A stretch of 5,790 nucleotides of DNA from an uncultured Campylobacter sp. (lineage in GTDB: Bacteria; Campylobacterota; Campylobacteria; Campylobacterales; Campylobacteraceae), in assembly GCA_938036585.1 (NCBI GenBank), contig CALHQN010000175.1:1-5790 (forward strand), in the 5' to 3' direction. Made by a program: the position numbers and the translations under genes. Every line of letters begins with the position of its first letter. The first letter of the stretch is position 1. Below the pieces are notes generated by a model. It saw only the letters and a list, made by a program, of their open reading frames with translations. It was not told where the DNA came from and searched no databases. Below are positions 1-4,806 of this stretch, in pieces.

Positions 1-2
1 GC

Positions 3-659
3 GGGCGCTGCGAAAAATGCGCGGGCGAGGGCGAGATCACGATCGAGATGCACTTCCTGCCCGATATCAGCGTCGTTTGCGACGTTTGCCACGGCACGAG
101 ATACAACGCGCAGACGCTTGAAATTTTATACAAAAACAAAAGCATAGCCGATGTTTTGGCGATGAGTATTGACGAGGCGCTCGAGTTTTTCAAAGCCGTG
201 CCTAAAATTTATCAAAAGCTAAAGACGCTCGCGGACGTCGGGCTCGGCTACGTTTCGCTAGGCCAGCCCGCCACGACGCTTAGCGGCGGCGAGGCACAGC
301 GCGTCAAGCTCGCCAAGGAGCTAAGCCGCACCGATACGGGCAACACGCTCTATATCCTAGACGAGCCCACGACGGGGCTACATTTTGCAGACGTAGATCG
401 CTTGGTGGCGGTGCTGCACCATCTGGTAGATCTTGGGAATTCCGTCTTTGTGATCGAACATAATCTAGACGTCATCAAAAACTGCGATTACATCATCGAT
501 ATGGGGCCCGAGGGCGGCGAGGGCGGCGGACGGATCGTCGCTTGCGGCACCCCAGAAAAGCTCGCAAAAGATTTCAAAAAAACGCTCAGCTACACGGGAG
601 AATTTTTGGCGCAGGAGTTAGCGGCGATGAAAAGCGCGAGGAAAAATAAACGGGGCTAA
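3..659 (+). CDS. uvrA: UvrABC excision nuclease subunit A, C-terminal part
   Basis: This is the 3' end of uvrA; the gene enters from the left edge and its first complete codon here is at position 3. UvrA is the cytoplasmic ABC-type ATPase that, as a dimer, finds bulky DNA lesions and loads UvrB in nucleotide excision repair. Visible are the last zinc finger (CEKC at 9-20, then CDVC at 78-89, with GTRYN after it), the ABC signature LSGGEAQR starting at 279, the Walker B stretch [13 protein letters not shown] starting at 348, and the switch histidine in VIEHNLDVI near 450-480. These lie in the second nucleotide-binding domain. The reading frame is intact and ends with the usual short tail after SYTGEFL. 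The N-terminal half, including both Walker A motifs, is outside the window. The next ORF starts 21 bases downstream in the same frame. Family assignment is certain. Confidence 0.97.
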   Translation, partial: GRCEKCAGEGEITIEMHFLPDISVVCDVCHGTRYNAQTLEILYKNKSIADVLAMSIDEALEFFKAVPKIYQKLKTLADVGLGYVSLGQPATTLSGGEAQRVKLAKELSRTDTGNTLYILDEPTTGLHFADVDRLVAVLHHLVDLGNSVFVIEHNLDVIKNCDYIIDMGPEGGEGGGRIVACGTPEKLAKDFKKTLSYTGEFLAQELAAMKSARKNKRG

Positions 660-680
660 AACGCCTTATCGGGGGCAAGA

Positions 681-1112
681 ATGGATCAAGGCAGGCTTGA
701 GGAATTAAAAAAGCTATTGAATGAGCGGCGCGGCGGTGCAAAGCAAAACCGCAGTGAGGAGCTTGATGTCGAAAATTCCAAAACTGAGAATTCTGAAACT
801 GAAAATTCCGAAGTTTCAAATTTTGAATCCCAGGATTCTGAAGTCTCAAATTTTGAATCTCTGAATCCTGAAGCCTCGAATTCTGAGTTCCCGAATTCTG
901 AAATCTCGAATTATGAAACCCAGAATTCTAAAGCTCCTAATTTCGCTACCGACGCTTTAAATTTAAAAACCGAAACGGATCAGAATTCTGCCTGCGAAAA
1001 CAGCGCAAAGCAGCAAAATTTTACCTCGAATGACAGCGGCTCTTTGTGGCAGAATTCCAAAGTCAGAGATTACGACAAATATCCGCTAGTCATCAAAGAT
1101 CATACTTATTAG
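681..1112 (+). CDS. Low-complexity protein with xNSEx pentapeptide repeats, function unknown
   Basis: A 143-residue protein I do not recognise. It has three parts: a charged, probably helical N-terminus (residues 1-22), a repeat tract at residues 31-90 made of twelve pentapeptides with consensus x-N-S-E-x, and a C-terminus with two more in-phase copies (QNSAC, ENSAK at 101-110) ending in a non-repetitive tail, WQNSKVRDYDKYPLVIKDHTY from residue 123 onward being split here as WQNSKV plus RDYDKYPLVIKDHTY. It has no signal peptide and no membrane segment; the polar N/S/E/T composition suggests a disordered linker. This is not the classical A(D/N)Lxx pentapeptide-repeat fold. The start is the ATG after GGGGG at 671-675, a poor Shine-Dalgarno site, so expression may depend on uvrA translation ending 21 bases upstream. 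Codon third positions vary among repeat copies while N and E codons are kept, which favours this frame being translated. The function is unknown. Confidence 0.7.
   Translation: MDQGRLEELKKLLNERRGGAKQNRSEELDVENSKTENSETENSEVSNFESQDSEVSNFESLNPEASNSEFPNSEISNYETQNSKAPNFATDALNLKTETDQNSACENSAKQQNFTSNDSGSLWQNSKVRDYDKYPLVIKDHTY
771..950 (+). repeat. Coding minisatellite, 12 tandem copies of a 15-base unit
   Basis: Twelve degenerate 15-base units run without a break and in codon phase. The consensus is nnnAATTCTGAAnYY: AAT is kept in eleven of twelve units and GAA/GAG in nine. Units alternate, so 810-929 also reads as four 30-base higher-order repeats starting GAAGTTTC, GAAGTCTC, GAAGCCTC and GAAATCTC. 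The AATTC core creates EcoRI-type GAATTC sites at 788, 878, 893 and 923, with two more at 983 and 1052 in the same gene. Because both 15 and 30 are multiples of three, copy-number change would lengthen or shorten the protein without shifting its frame. Confidence 0.93.
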
Positions 1113-1118
1113 GACTAT

Positions 1119-1391
1119 ATGAAATACTCTATAGTTCCTACTATGGTAGGCTTGTTAATAGCACTTGCATTTGCCACTATCGTAAATCCCATAAACATTA
1201 AAATGTTTCGCCTTGTTCCTTTGGTCTTGGTAGTATTCGTAACAAATTTTATGAATAGAGACGGCGCATACTTCGTGTTTTATAACGATAAAATTTTATA
1301 TTACAATAAAAATAAGATTCGTAAAACGTTCGAGTTAAATAAGATCGGCGCTATGGTTTTGAGCTTTGACTGGAGATGGAGCTGGAAATAA
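1119..1391 (+). CDS. Small membrane protein, or N-terminal half of the interrupted gene
   Basis: A 90-residue reading frame starting at ATG 1119. AGGA at 1111-1114, overlapping the TAG of the preceding gene, gives a well-spaced ribosome binding site and suggests coupling to it. Two hydrophobic segments are visible, at about residues 5-23 (VPTMVGLLIALAFATIV) and 30-45 (FRLVPLVLVVFVTNFM). A basic, tyrosine-rich part with alternating hydrophobic residues follows (FVFYNDKILYYNKNKIRKTF), which could form beta strands on the cytoplasmic side, as in small bacterial PH-like membrane proteins; that resemblance is weak. The segment is visibly more AT-rich than uvrA. I do not recognise the family. As it stands the translated product ends at FDWRWSWK, probably truncated. 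Confidence 0.6.
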   Translation: MKYSIVPTMVGLLIALAFATIVNPINIKMFRLVPLVLVVFVTNFMNRDGAYFVFYNDKILYYNKNKIRKTFELNKIGAMVLSFDWRWSWK

Positions 1392-1751
1392 AAAATCCCA
1401 ATTTTTATAAAAATTTTTCTTGTTATTTGGTTTTTGCTCGGTTGGCTTGCGACGGGAGAGCCGATCAACGGCGTGGCGATAATTTTTACTTTTTACTTTC
1501 CCATTTTGACCACCAAAGCCTATATGCATCTACTTAACGGCAGCCTCAGCTTTTTCGGTCTTCACGATCAGCTCGTGCTTTATAAAGAAAACGCTGAGGT
1601 CGAGATACTAAATATTTTGATAGCGACTGAGGACGAGTATCTGCAGCTGAGAGATTATTTTATGCAAACGATGCAAAAAGATATAAGCAACCTGCAACGC
1701 ACGATGTCGATTTTCAACGAAAAGATAGAATTTAGAAAATTTAAATTTTAA
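1392..1751 (+). pseudogene. C-terminal half of the interrupted membrane-protein gene
   Basis: An open frame follows the TAA, in the same phase as the ORF before it. It encodes a membrane segment (IPIFIKIFLVIWFLLGWLA), a second one at GVAIIFTFYFPILTT, and a soluble tail with LVLYKENAEVEILN and a helical, coiled-coil-like end (EYLQLRDYFMQTMQKDISNLQ). The layout echoes the first half: two membrane segments, then a stretch with a similar rhythm (FYNDKILYYNK versus LHDQLVLYKEN), which may reflect an old duplication. Possible starts are TTG at 1434 or ATG at 1524, neither with a Shine-Dalgarno site, so independent expression is doubtful. Confidence 0.5.
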
Positions 1752-1762
1752 AGGAGCATGTT

Positions 1763-1813
1763 ATGGAACAAATTGAGAAGGCAAGGAAAATTTTAGCTAT
1801 TGCGGCTAGATAA
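1763..1813 (+). CDS. 16-residue mini-ORF with a strong ribosome binding site
   Basis: The tiny frame MEQIEKARKILAIAAR begins at ATG 1763, six bases after a perfect AAGGAG (1751-1756) that overlaps the stop codon of the preceding frame. It ends at TAA 1811 and is followed closely by the hairpin at 1830. A second ATG at 1758 gives an even shorter, less well-spaced frame. The initiation signal is better than that of most genes in the window, yet almost nothing is encoded. It could be a real small amphipathic peptide, or the leftover 5' end of a longer gene whose remainder was deleted. I cannot tell which from sequence alone. Confidence 0.3.
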   Translation: MEQIEKARKILAIAAR

Positions 1814-1829
1814 TAAAATTTCGTGTATC

Positions 1830-1863
1830 AAATTCCATCCCGCGATATTACGGAATGGAATTT
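1830..1863. terminator. Hairpin between convergent operons, probable terminator
   Basis: A 13-base inverted repeat, AAATTCCATCCCG at 1830-1842 and CGGAATGGAATTT at 1851-1863, with one C/A mismatch and an eight-base loop. It sits between the ends of the plus-strand genes (1751 or 1813) and the minus-strand lipoprotein gene (1885). The right arm runs into TTTT at 1861-1864, so a plus-strand transcript would have a short U-tract; the minus-strand U-tract is shorter. It is likely to serve both directions, less efficiently on the minus strand. Confidence 0.65.
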
Positions 1864-1884
1864 TAAAATTTAAATTTGAAAGCC

Positions 1885-2322
1885 TTAGCCGTTGTAGCCT
1901 AAGCGGCGCATATTTGCGCACGCGTCCTTGTAGCCGTAATAGCACGAGATGCGGTATAGGTCAATGGCATTGAATTTATTTTGCTCCACGCCTTCACCTT
2001 TTTCAAACATCGCTGCGAGCTTCTGGCAAGCAGGGAAGTTCTGAGAGAGCGTGCACGCGGCGTTGTAGGCGTTGGCGGCAGAGGCGTAGTCGCGCTTGGA
2101 ATACATAGAATCTGCGAAATTTAAGCACATCGCACCGTTGCCGTTTTTGCACGCATCGCTTTGTACGACGCTGCCTTGCAAGCTCATCGGGCGAATACCG
2201 TCTTGAACCTCGGCGAAAGAATATTTGCCGCTCTTTGGCGCATCGACCGCACTCTTTGGCGCGTTGCTAACGCAGCCTGCCAAAAACACCCCGGCGGCGA
2301 TCAAAGCTAGAATTTTTTTCAT
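1885..2322 (-). CDS. Small lipoprotein with cysteine-paired Sel1/Hcp-like repeats
   Basis: A 145-residue secreted lipoprotein. The N-terminus MKKILALIAAGVFLAGC is a type II signal peptide with lipobox LAGC, so Cys17 would be lipidated and the protein anchored to a membrane facing the periplasm. A short linker carries a near-duplicate (NAPKSA / DAPKSG). The C-terminal half shows Sel1-like helix pairs: ACKNGNGAMC, then SAANAYNAAC with a Cys nine residues on, then MFEKGEGV followed by IDLYRISCYYGYKDAC. The cysteine pairs C58/C66, C90/C99 and C127/C135 have the seven-to-eight-residue spacing of the disulfide-bonded Hcp family of Helicobacter and Campylobacter, but with only about two to three repeats. 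The start is fixed by AAGGAG at 2329-2334 and the signal peptide; a longer frame from 2472 would run through the upstream gene. It is last in the prfB operon, ten bases after its neighbour. Binding partner unknown. Confidence 0.88.
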   Translation of the reverse strand: MKKILALIAAGVFLAGCVSNAPKSAVDAPKSGKYSFAEVQDGIRPMSLQGSVVQSDACKNGNGAMCLNFADSMYSKRDYASAANAYNAACTLSQNFPACQKLAAMFEKGEGVEQNKFNAIDLYRISCYYGYKDACANMRRLGYNG

Positions 2323-2332
2323 ATTTTGCTCC

Positions 2333-2668
2333 TTAATTTTTTGAAATTTGGCGACCCAAAACGTAATAGGTTTCTTTGCCTGCGACCTTTTGCAACTTGA
2401 GCTTAAATTTTTCCGACCAAGCGCTGATGATCTCCTCAACAGCGGTCTTGCGCTCCTCATTCGTAGCGTCATTTTTTATCTTAAAATACGGGTTTGAATT
2501 CGACATAGCCACATGCGCACCGTAAATTTTAAGCTTATCGTTCAGCCCCACGATGCGATCAAGCTCGTTATCCTCAAAATCGCACTTCGATAAAATTCCT
2601 CGCAGCTGCGCGACCGTCGCGTCGTTTACGCTATATCCTAGCGCTAGCAAAATTCCATCTTCACTCAT
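2333..2668 (-). CDS. Conserved-looking 111-residue protein of unknown function
   Basis: I do not recognise this protein. It starts MSEDGILLALGYSVNDATV and appears soluble and mixed alpha/beta, with no signal peptide or membrane segment. A charged first half (ILSKCDFEDNELDRIVGLNDKL) is followed by a middle HVAMSNSNPYFKIKND, a helix (NEERKTAVEEIISAWSEKF) and a beta-like C-terminus (LKLQKVAGKETYYVLGRQ). The ATG at 2668 is preferred: GAAAGGA at 2674-2680 is five bases before it, whereas the ATG at 2672-2674 touches that site. The gene lies about 20 bases after prfB, and its TAA stop is part of the ribosome binding site (TAAGGAG) of the lipoprotein gene, so the three are probably co-transcribed and partly coupled. 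A translation-related role is only a guess from this position. Confidence 0.85.
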   Translation of the reverse strand: MSEDGILLALGYSVNDATVAQLRGILSKCDFEDNELDRIVGLNDKLKIYGAHVAMSNSNPYFKIKNDATNEERKTAVEEIISAWSEKFKLKLQKVAGKETYYVLGRQISKN

Positions 2669-2688
2669 TCTCATCCTTTCAAAAAAAT

Positions 2689-3786
2689 TTATTTGTTCGC
2701 TTGTGAAATCAAAACGCCTTCGATTATGCTTTTTATATCGCCGTCTAAGATCGCGTCGGTCTGGCTATACGCCTCGCCGCTGCGGTTATCCTTGACCTGC
2801 TGATACGGGAAAAGTACGTAGGAGCGGATCTGATGCCCCCAGCCAATCTCGCTTTTAGGCGCGTTTTCGTCCTTTTCGCGCTGTTTCATCAGCTCAAGCT
2901 CGTAAAGGCGGGACTTTAGCACCTTCATCGCCGTTTCTTTGTTTTTGTGCTGACTTCTATCGTTTTGGCAGTTTACTACGATACCCGTCGGGATGTGCGT
3001 GATACGCACGGCGCTTTCGGTTTTATTGATATGCTGCCCGCCTGCGCCGCTTGCGCGAAACACATCGACGCGGATATCCTTCTCTTCGATATTTATCTCG
3101 ATATCGTCATTCAGCTCGGGGCTCACCATCACGCTTGAAAAGCTCGTGTGTCTGCGCCCCGCACTATCGAACGGGCTAACGCGTACCAGGCGGTGGATGC
3201 CGTTTTCGGCTTTCAGATATCCGTAGGCGTTCTCGCCGCGCACGATGAAGCTAACGTCCTTAAGACCTGCTTCCTCGCCCTCTTGAAAGTCCAAAACCTC
3301 GATCTTAAAGCCCTCTCGCTCGCAAAAGCGCAGATACATGCGGTATAGCATACTCGCCCAATCGTTGCTCTCCGTACCGCCCGCGCCCGGATGGATACTG
3401 ACGATAGCGTTTTTATCGTCGTTTTCGCCGCTAAGCATCATGGAAATTTCTAAATTTATGATCTTGCCCTCTAGTGCGTCCGCCTCGGCAAAAAGCGAGT
3501 TTATCGTCTCCTCGTCGTTTTCAGAGTTTGCCAGCTCATATAGGCCTTTTGCGTCGTCTACGGCATTCTTGGCGTTTAGAAATTTATTTAAGATATTTGA
3601 AATTTTAGTTTTTTCCTTGCCGATGGCGCCTGCTTTTGCGACGTCCTGCCAGAGATTTTGATCGTTTTCAAGCTCCTCAATCTCTTTTAGGCGCGCTTTG
3701 ATGTTCTCCGGTTTTACGACGCCCGCAATATTTTCGACTTTAGTATTTAGGGTTTTTAAAAGTTCCGTGTATTCGTAATTATCCAA
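2689..3786 (-). CDS. prfB: Peptide chain release factor 2
   Basis: RF2 reads UAA and UGA stop codons on the ribosome and triggers release of the finished protein. The 365-residue product matches the usual length. Visible are the N-terminal helical domain (residues 1-110), the PCRF-type core with [13 protein letters not shown] at 132-144, the codon-reading SPF tripeptide at 204-206, and the catalytic GGQ at 249-251 inside [18 protein letters not shown], followed by [17 protein letters not shown] rather than PxT identifies RF2 and not RF1. The glutamine of GGQ is normally methylated by PrmC. There is no internal stop near codon 25, so the +1 programmed frameshift that regulates RF2 in many bacteria is absent. 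The start is TTG at 3786: an in-frame TAA lies two codons upstream (3790-3792), the next ATG is not until residue 116, and AAAGG at 3796-3800 serves as binding site. It is first in a three-gene operon. Confidence 0.97.
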   Translation of the reverse strand: MDNYEYTELLKTLNTKVENIAGVVKPENIKARLKEIEELENDQNLWQDVAKAGAIGKEKTKISNILNKFLNAKNAVDDAKGLYELANSENDEETINSLFAEADALEGKIINLEISMMLSGENDDKNAIVSIHPGAGGTESNDWASMLYRMYLRFCEREGFKIEVLDFQEGEEAGLKDVSFIVRGENAYGYLKAENGIHRLVRVSPFDSAGRRHTSFSSVMVSPELNDDIEINIEEKDIRVDVFRASGAGGQHINKTESAVRITHIPTGIVVNCQNDRSQHKNKETAMKVLKSRLYELELMKQREKDENAPKSEIGWGHQIRSYVLFPYQQVKDNRSGEAYSQTDAILDGDIKSIIEGVLISQANK

Positions 3787-3817
3787 AATTTAAAACCTTT
3801 TTTATGCTTTTGGCGTG

Positions 3818-3826
3818 ATTATAACA
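3818..3826 (-). promoter_or_regulatory. Extended -10 promoter of prfB
   Basis: On the minus strand this reads TGTTATAAT, a perfect TATAAT with the extended TGn in front. Transcription would start near 3811, leaving a leader of about 25 bases before the TTG start. No good -35 box is seen, which is usual for sigma-70 promoters in Campylobacter. Confidence 0.7.
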
Positions 3827-3845
3827 TATTTTGGATTAAGGTTGT

Positions 3846-4070
3846 TTATAAAATTTTATTTAAGGCGGGCATTATGAAGCATTTATCTATTAGGGATATC
3901 AAAACCTGCTTGATATTTCCGCGATTAATCAGTTTAAGCTCCGTCGAGAGATCGGGCAGAGGGTCATTTAGTAGCAGTTTTAGCTTTGCTTCTTCTAGCT
4001 TTAACTTTTTACAATCGGCTTTTTTATCTTCAAGCATAGACACCACTAGTCTTAGCTTTTCTTTTGTCAT
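3846..4070 (-). CDS. Short charged coiled-coil-like protein, third gene of yqjDE-like operon
   Basis: A 74-residue protein with no recognised family. Residues 1-35 are rich in K, E and L with heptad-like spacing (MTKEKLRLVVSMLEDKKADC then KKLKLEEAKLKLLLN), so a short coiled coil is likely. NDPLPDL breaks the helix, and a second, more hydrophobic helix follows (IKQVLISLIDKCFIMPALNKIL). No clear transmembrane segment is present. The chosen start is ATG 4070, which overlaps the upstream stop as ATGA and implies translational coupling; a GTG at 4082 in the same frame, seven bases after AAGG, would add four residues and is a real alternative. In enterobacteria yqjD and yqjE are followed by yqjK, also a small protein with a charged N-terminal helix, but I see no convincing similarity, so the match is positional only. 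Confidence 0.72.
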   Translation of the reverse strand: MTKEKLRLVVSMLEDKKADCKKLKLEEAKLKLLLNDPLPDLSTELKLINRGNIKQVLISLIDKCFIMPALNKIL

Positions 4071-4342
4071 TTCGCTTTGCACGAAAGCACCTTATATACG
4101 ATAATAGAGCATAAAAAAGCTGCGATAGAGCAAGCAAAATACGCCCAAATTTCTCCGATAGTTTTTTCAAGAAGCGCGTGCAACCCTAGCAAAAAGAAAA
4201 CTAAGCCTATAATGCAAATCACGCCCGTAATTATATTTAGTAAAACCGAATTGGCGCTCTTTAAAAAAGAGCGCCTAATATCGCTAGCTTGAGCGTCTAC
4301 GAGCTCTACTACCGAAACTATAAATTCAGATATTCCAGCCAT
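4067..4342 (-). CDS. YqjE-like holin-superfamily inner membrane protein
   Basis: A 91-residue protein. An amphipathic N-terminal helix (residues 1-30, SEFIVSVVELVDAQASDIRR) is followed by two transmembrane helices at about 34-58 (LLNIITGVICIIGLVFFLLG) and 64-86 (EIWAYFACSIAAFLCSIIVY), joined by a short loop. This is the plan of the YqjE / putative holin family (DUF1469), small inner-membrane proteins usually encoded beside DUF883 genes. Despite the holin name, no lysis role is implied. The start is ATG 4342, sharing one base with the previous stop (TAATG), so it is probably translated by ribosomes finishing the upstream gene; a TTG at 4360 would be a longer alternative. Its own stop overlaps the next gene as ATGA. 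Family assignment rests on topology and neighbourhood more than on residue identity. Confidence 0.8.
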   Translation of the reverse strand: MAGISEFIVSVVELVDAQASDIRRSFLKSANSVLLNIITGVICIIGLVFFLLGLHALLEKTIGEIWAYFACSIAAFLCSIIVYKVLSCKAK

Positions 4343-4641
4343 TATTTTTTCAGCAACCAAGCGAGCAAAAATCCGACGCCAGCAGCGATCGCGATGCTTT
4401 TTATCGGATCTTGTTTTATCGTGTCATTCACGCTTTCTATGCCGTCTTTACCTTTAAGCCTTAGATCATCTATATATTTTTTGATCTCATTGCTATTTAG
4501 CTGATCTAGAATTTTATCCTTAGCAGACTCCGCACGCTCTGCGCCTATATTTTTGATGGACTTCATAATCTCTTTAAAATCCGCTTTTAAAGAGTCGATA
4601 TCCTTTTTCAAAGACTCCAAATTTGTCTCTTGAGTAGCCAT
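4342..4641 (-). CDS. YqjD/ElaB-like DUF883 inner membrane protein
   Basis: A 99-residue protein. A long, charged, helical N-terminal part (ESLKKDIDSLKADFKEIMKS and on to residue 75) carries heptad-like spacing. It ends in the DUF883 signature: a short DP turn (KQDPIKSIAIAAGVGFLLAW) and one C-terminal glycine-containing membrane helix at about 81-97, capped by KK. In E. coli the relatives YqjD, ElaB and YgaM are C-tail-anchored inner-membrane proteins that bind ribosomes in stationary phase; whether this one does is inference. AAGGAG at 4647-4652, five bases before the ATG, is a strong binding site, and this is the first gene of the trio. The stop overlaps the next start (TAATG). The promoter must lie in 4642-4806, divergent from panC. 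Confidence 0.87.
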   Translation of the reverse strand: MATQETNLESLKKDIDSLKADFKEIMKSIKNIGAERAESAKDKILDQLNSNEIKKYIDDLRLKGKDGIESVNDTIKQDPIKSIAIAAGVGFLLAWLLKK

Positions 4642-4686
4642 TTTCGCTCCTTTTGAAGTTTGTTTTAGAGCTAAAGCTCGCGATAG

Positions 4687-4692
4687 ATTTTA
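4687..4692 (-). promoter_or_regulatory. Possible -10 box for the yqjD-like operon
   Basis: The minus strand reads TAAAAT here, in the context TACTAAAATC, which would start transcription near 4680 with a leader of about 40 bases. A second candidate, TATAAA at 4741-4746 on the same strand, would give a leader near 95 bases. Neither has a clear -35 box, so the choice is uncertain; some promoter in this gap is needed because the neighbouring gene diverges. Confidence 0.3.
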
Positions 4693-4760
4693 GTACTTAT
4701 TGATTAACGCTCGCTAAATAGACCGCCCTTTCGCGCTTAATTTATACCTTTAATATTTTT

Positions 4761-4769
4761 TGATATAAT
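4761..4769 (+). promoter_or_regulatory. Extended -10 promoter of panC
   Basis: TGATATAAT is a perfect TATAAT (4764-4769) with the extended TGn in front and an AT-rich tract upstream (4739-4760). Transcription would begin near 4776, about 30 bases before the panC ATG. No convincing -35 box is seen, in keeping with Campylobacter sigma-70 promoters. Confidence 0.72.
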
Positions 4770-4806
4770 TGCCAGCCTTAATATTTTATATTGAAAAGAG
4801 AGAACA

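Larger units (their letters stand above)
1119..1751 (+). pseudogene. Membrane-protein gene interrupted by an in-frame TAA
   Basis: Two ORFs lie in the same frame and are separated only by the TAA at 1389-1391. Reading through it gives about 210 codons with no other stop. The codons just after the stop (1392-1433) encode a hydrophobic stretch, KIPIFIKIFLVIWF, that runs directly into the second ORF and completes a membrane segment with it. The downstream piece has no Shine-Dalgarno site or good start codon of its own. The simplest reading is one gene with two membrane hairpins, each followed by a short beta-rich soluble part, broken by a single nonsense change such as CAA, GAA or AAA to TAA. 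The alternatives are a sequencing error, stop-codon readthrough, or two separate genes. A slip in the A-run at 1390-1395 cannot explain it, because the frame is the same on both sides. Confidence 0.55.

Noticed and set aside
586..849. Open frame on the minus strand through the repeat tract
   Set aside because: A repeat of period 15 keeps all frames open if one unit has no stop. It begins inside the repeat, overlaps the end of uvrA, and has no binding site.
771..950. Classical pentapeptide-repeat (gyrase-protecting type) protein
   Set aside because: The fold needs A(D/N)Lxx with a buried Leu or Phe at the centre; here the centre is mostly Ser with conserved Asn and Glu around it.
1386..1397. 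Slippery A-run at the stop codon as programmed frameshifting
   Set aside because: The reading frame before and after the stop is the same, so a frameshift would not restore the downstream frame; only readthrough or reversion would.
2323..2472. N-terminal extension of the lipoprotein frame
   Set aside because: It would overlap the upstream gene in another frame and bury the signal peptide; the lipobox and AAGGAG site fix the start at 2322.
2947..3661. Several plus-strand open frames opposite prfB
   Set aside because: They are antisense to a highly conserved gene, lack binding sites, and have no recognisable product.
3848..3859. ATAAAATTTTAT palindrome at the end of the yqjDE-like trio as a terminator
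   Set aside because: It has no GC pairs and no loop, and such AT palindromes are common in this genome.
4091..4360. Phage holin / prophage remnant
   Set aside because: The holin label is only the superfamily name; the neighbours are DUF883 and housekeeping genes and no other phage gene is present.
4662..4673. GTTTTAGAGCTA, identical to the start of a well-known Cas9 crRNA repeat
   Set aside because: It occurs once, with no repeats, spacers or anti-repeat nearby, and Campylobacter type II repeats differ after GTTTTAG. It is also a small palindrome around TTTAGAGCTAAA, so chance is the better explanation.
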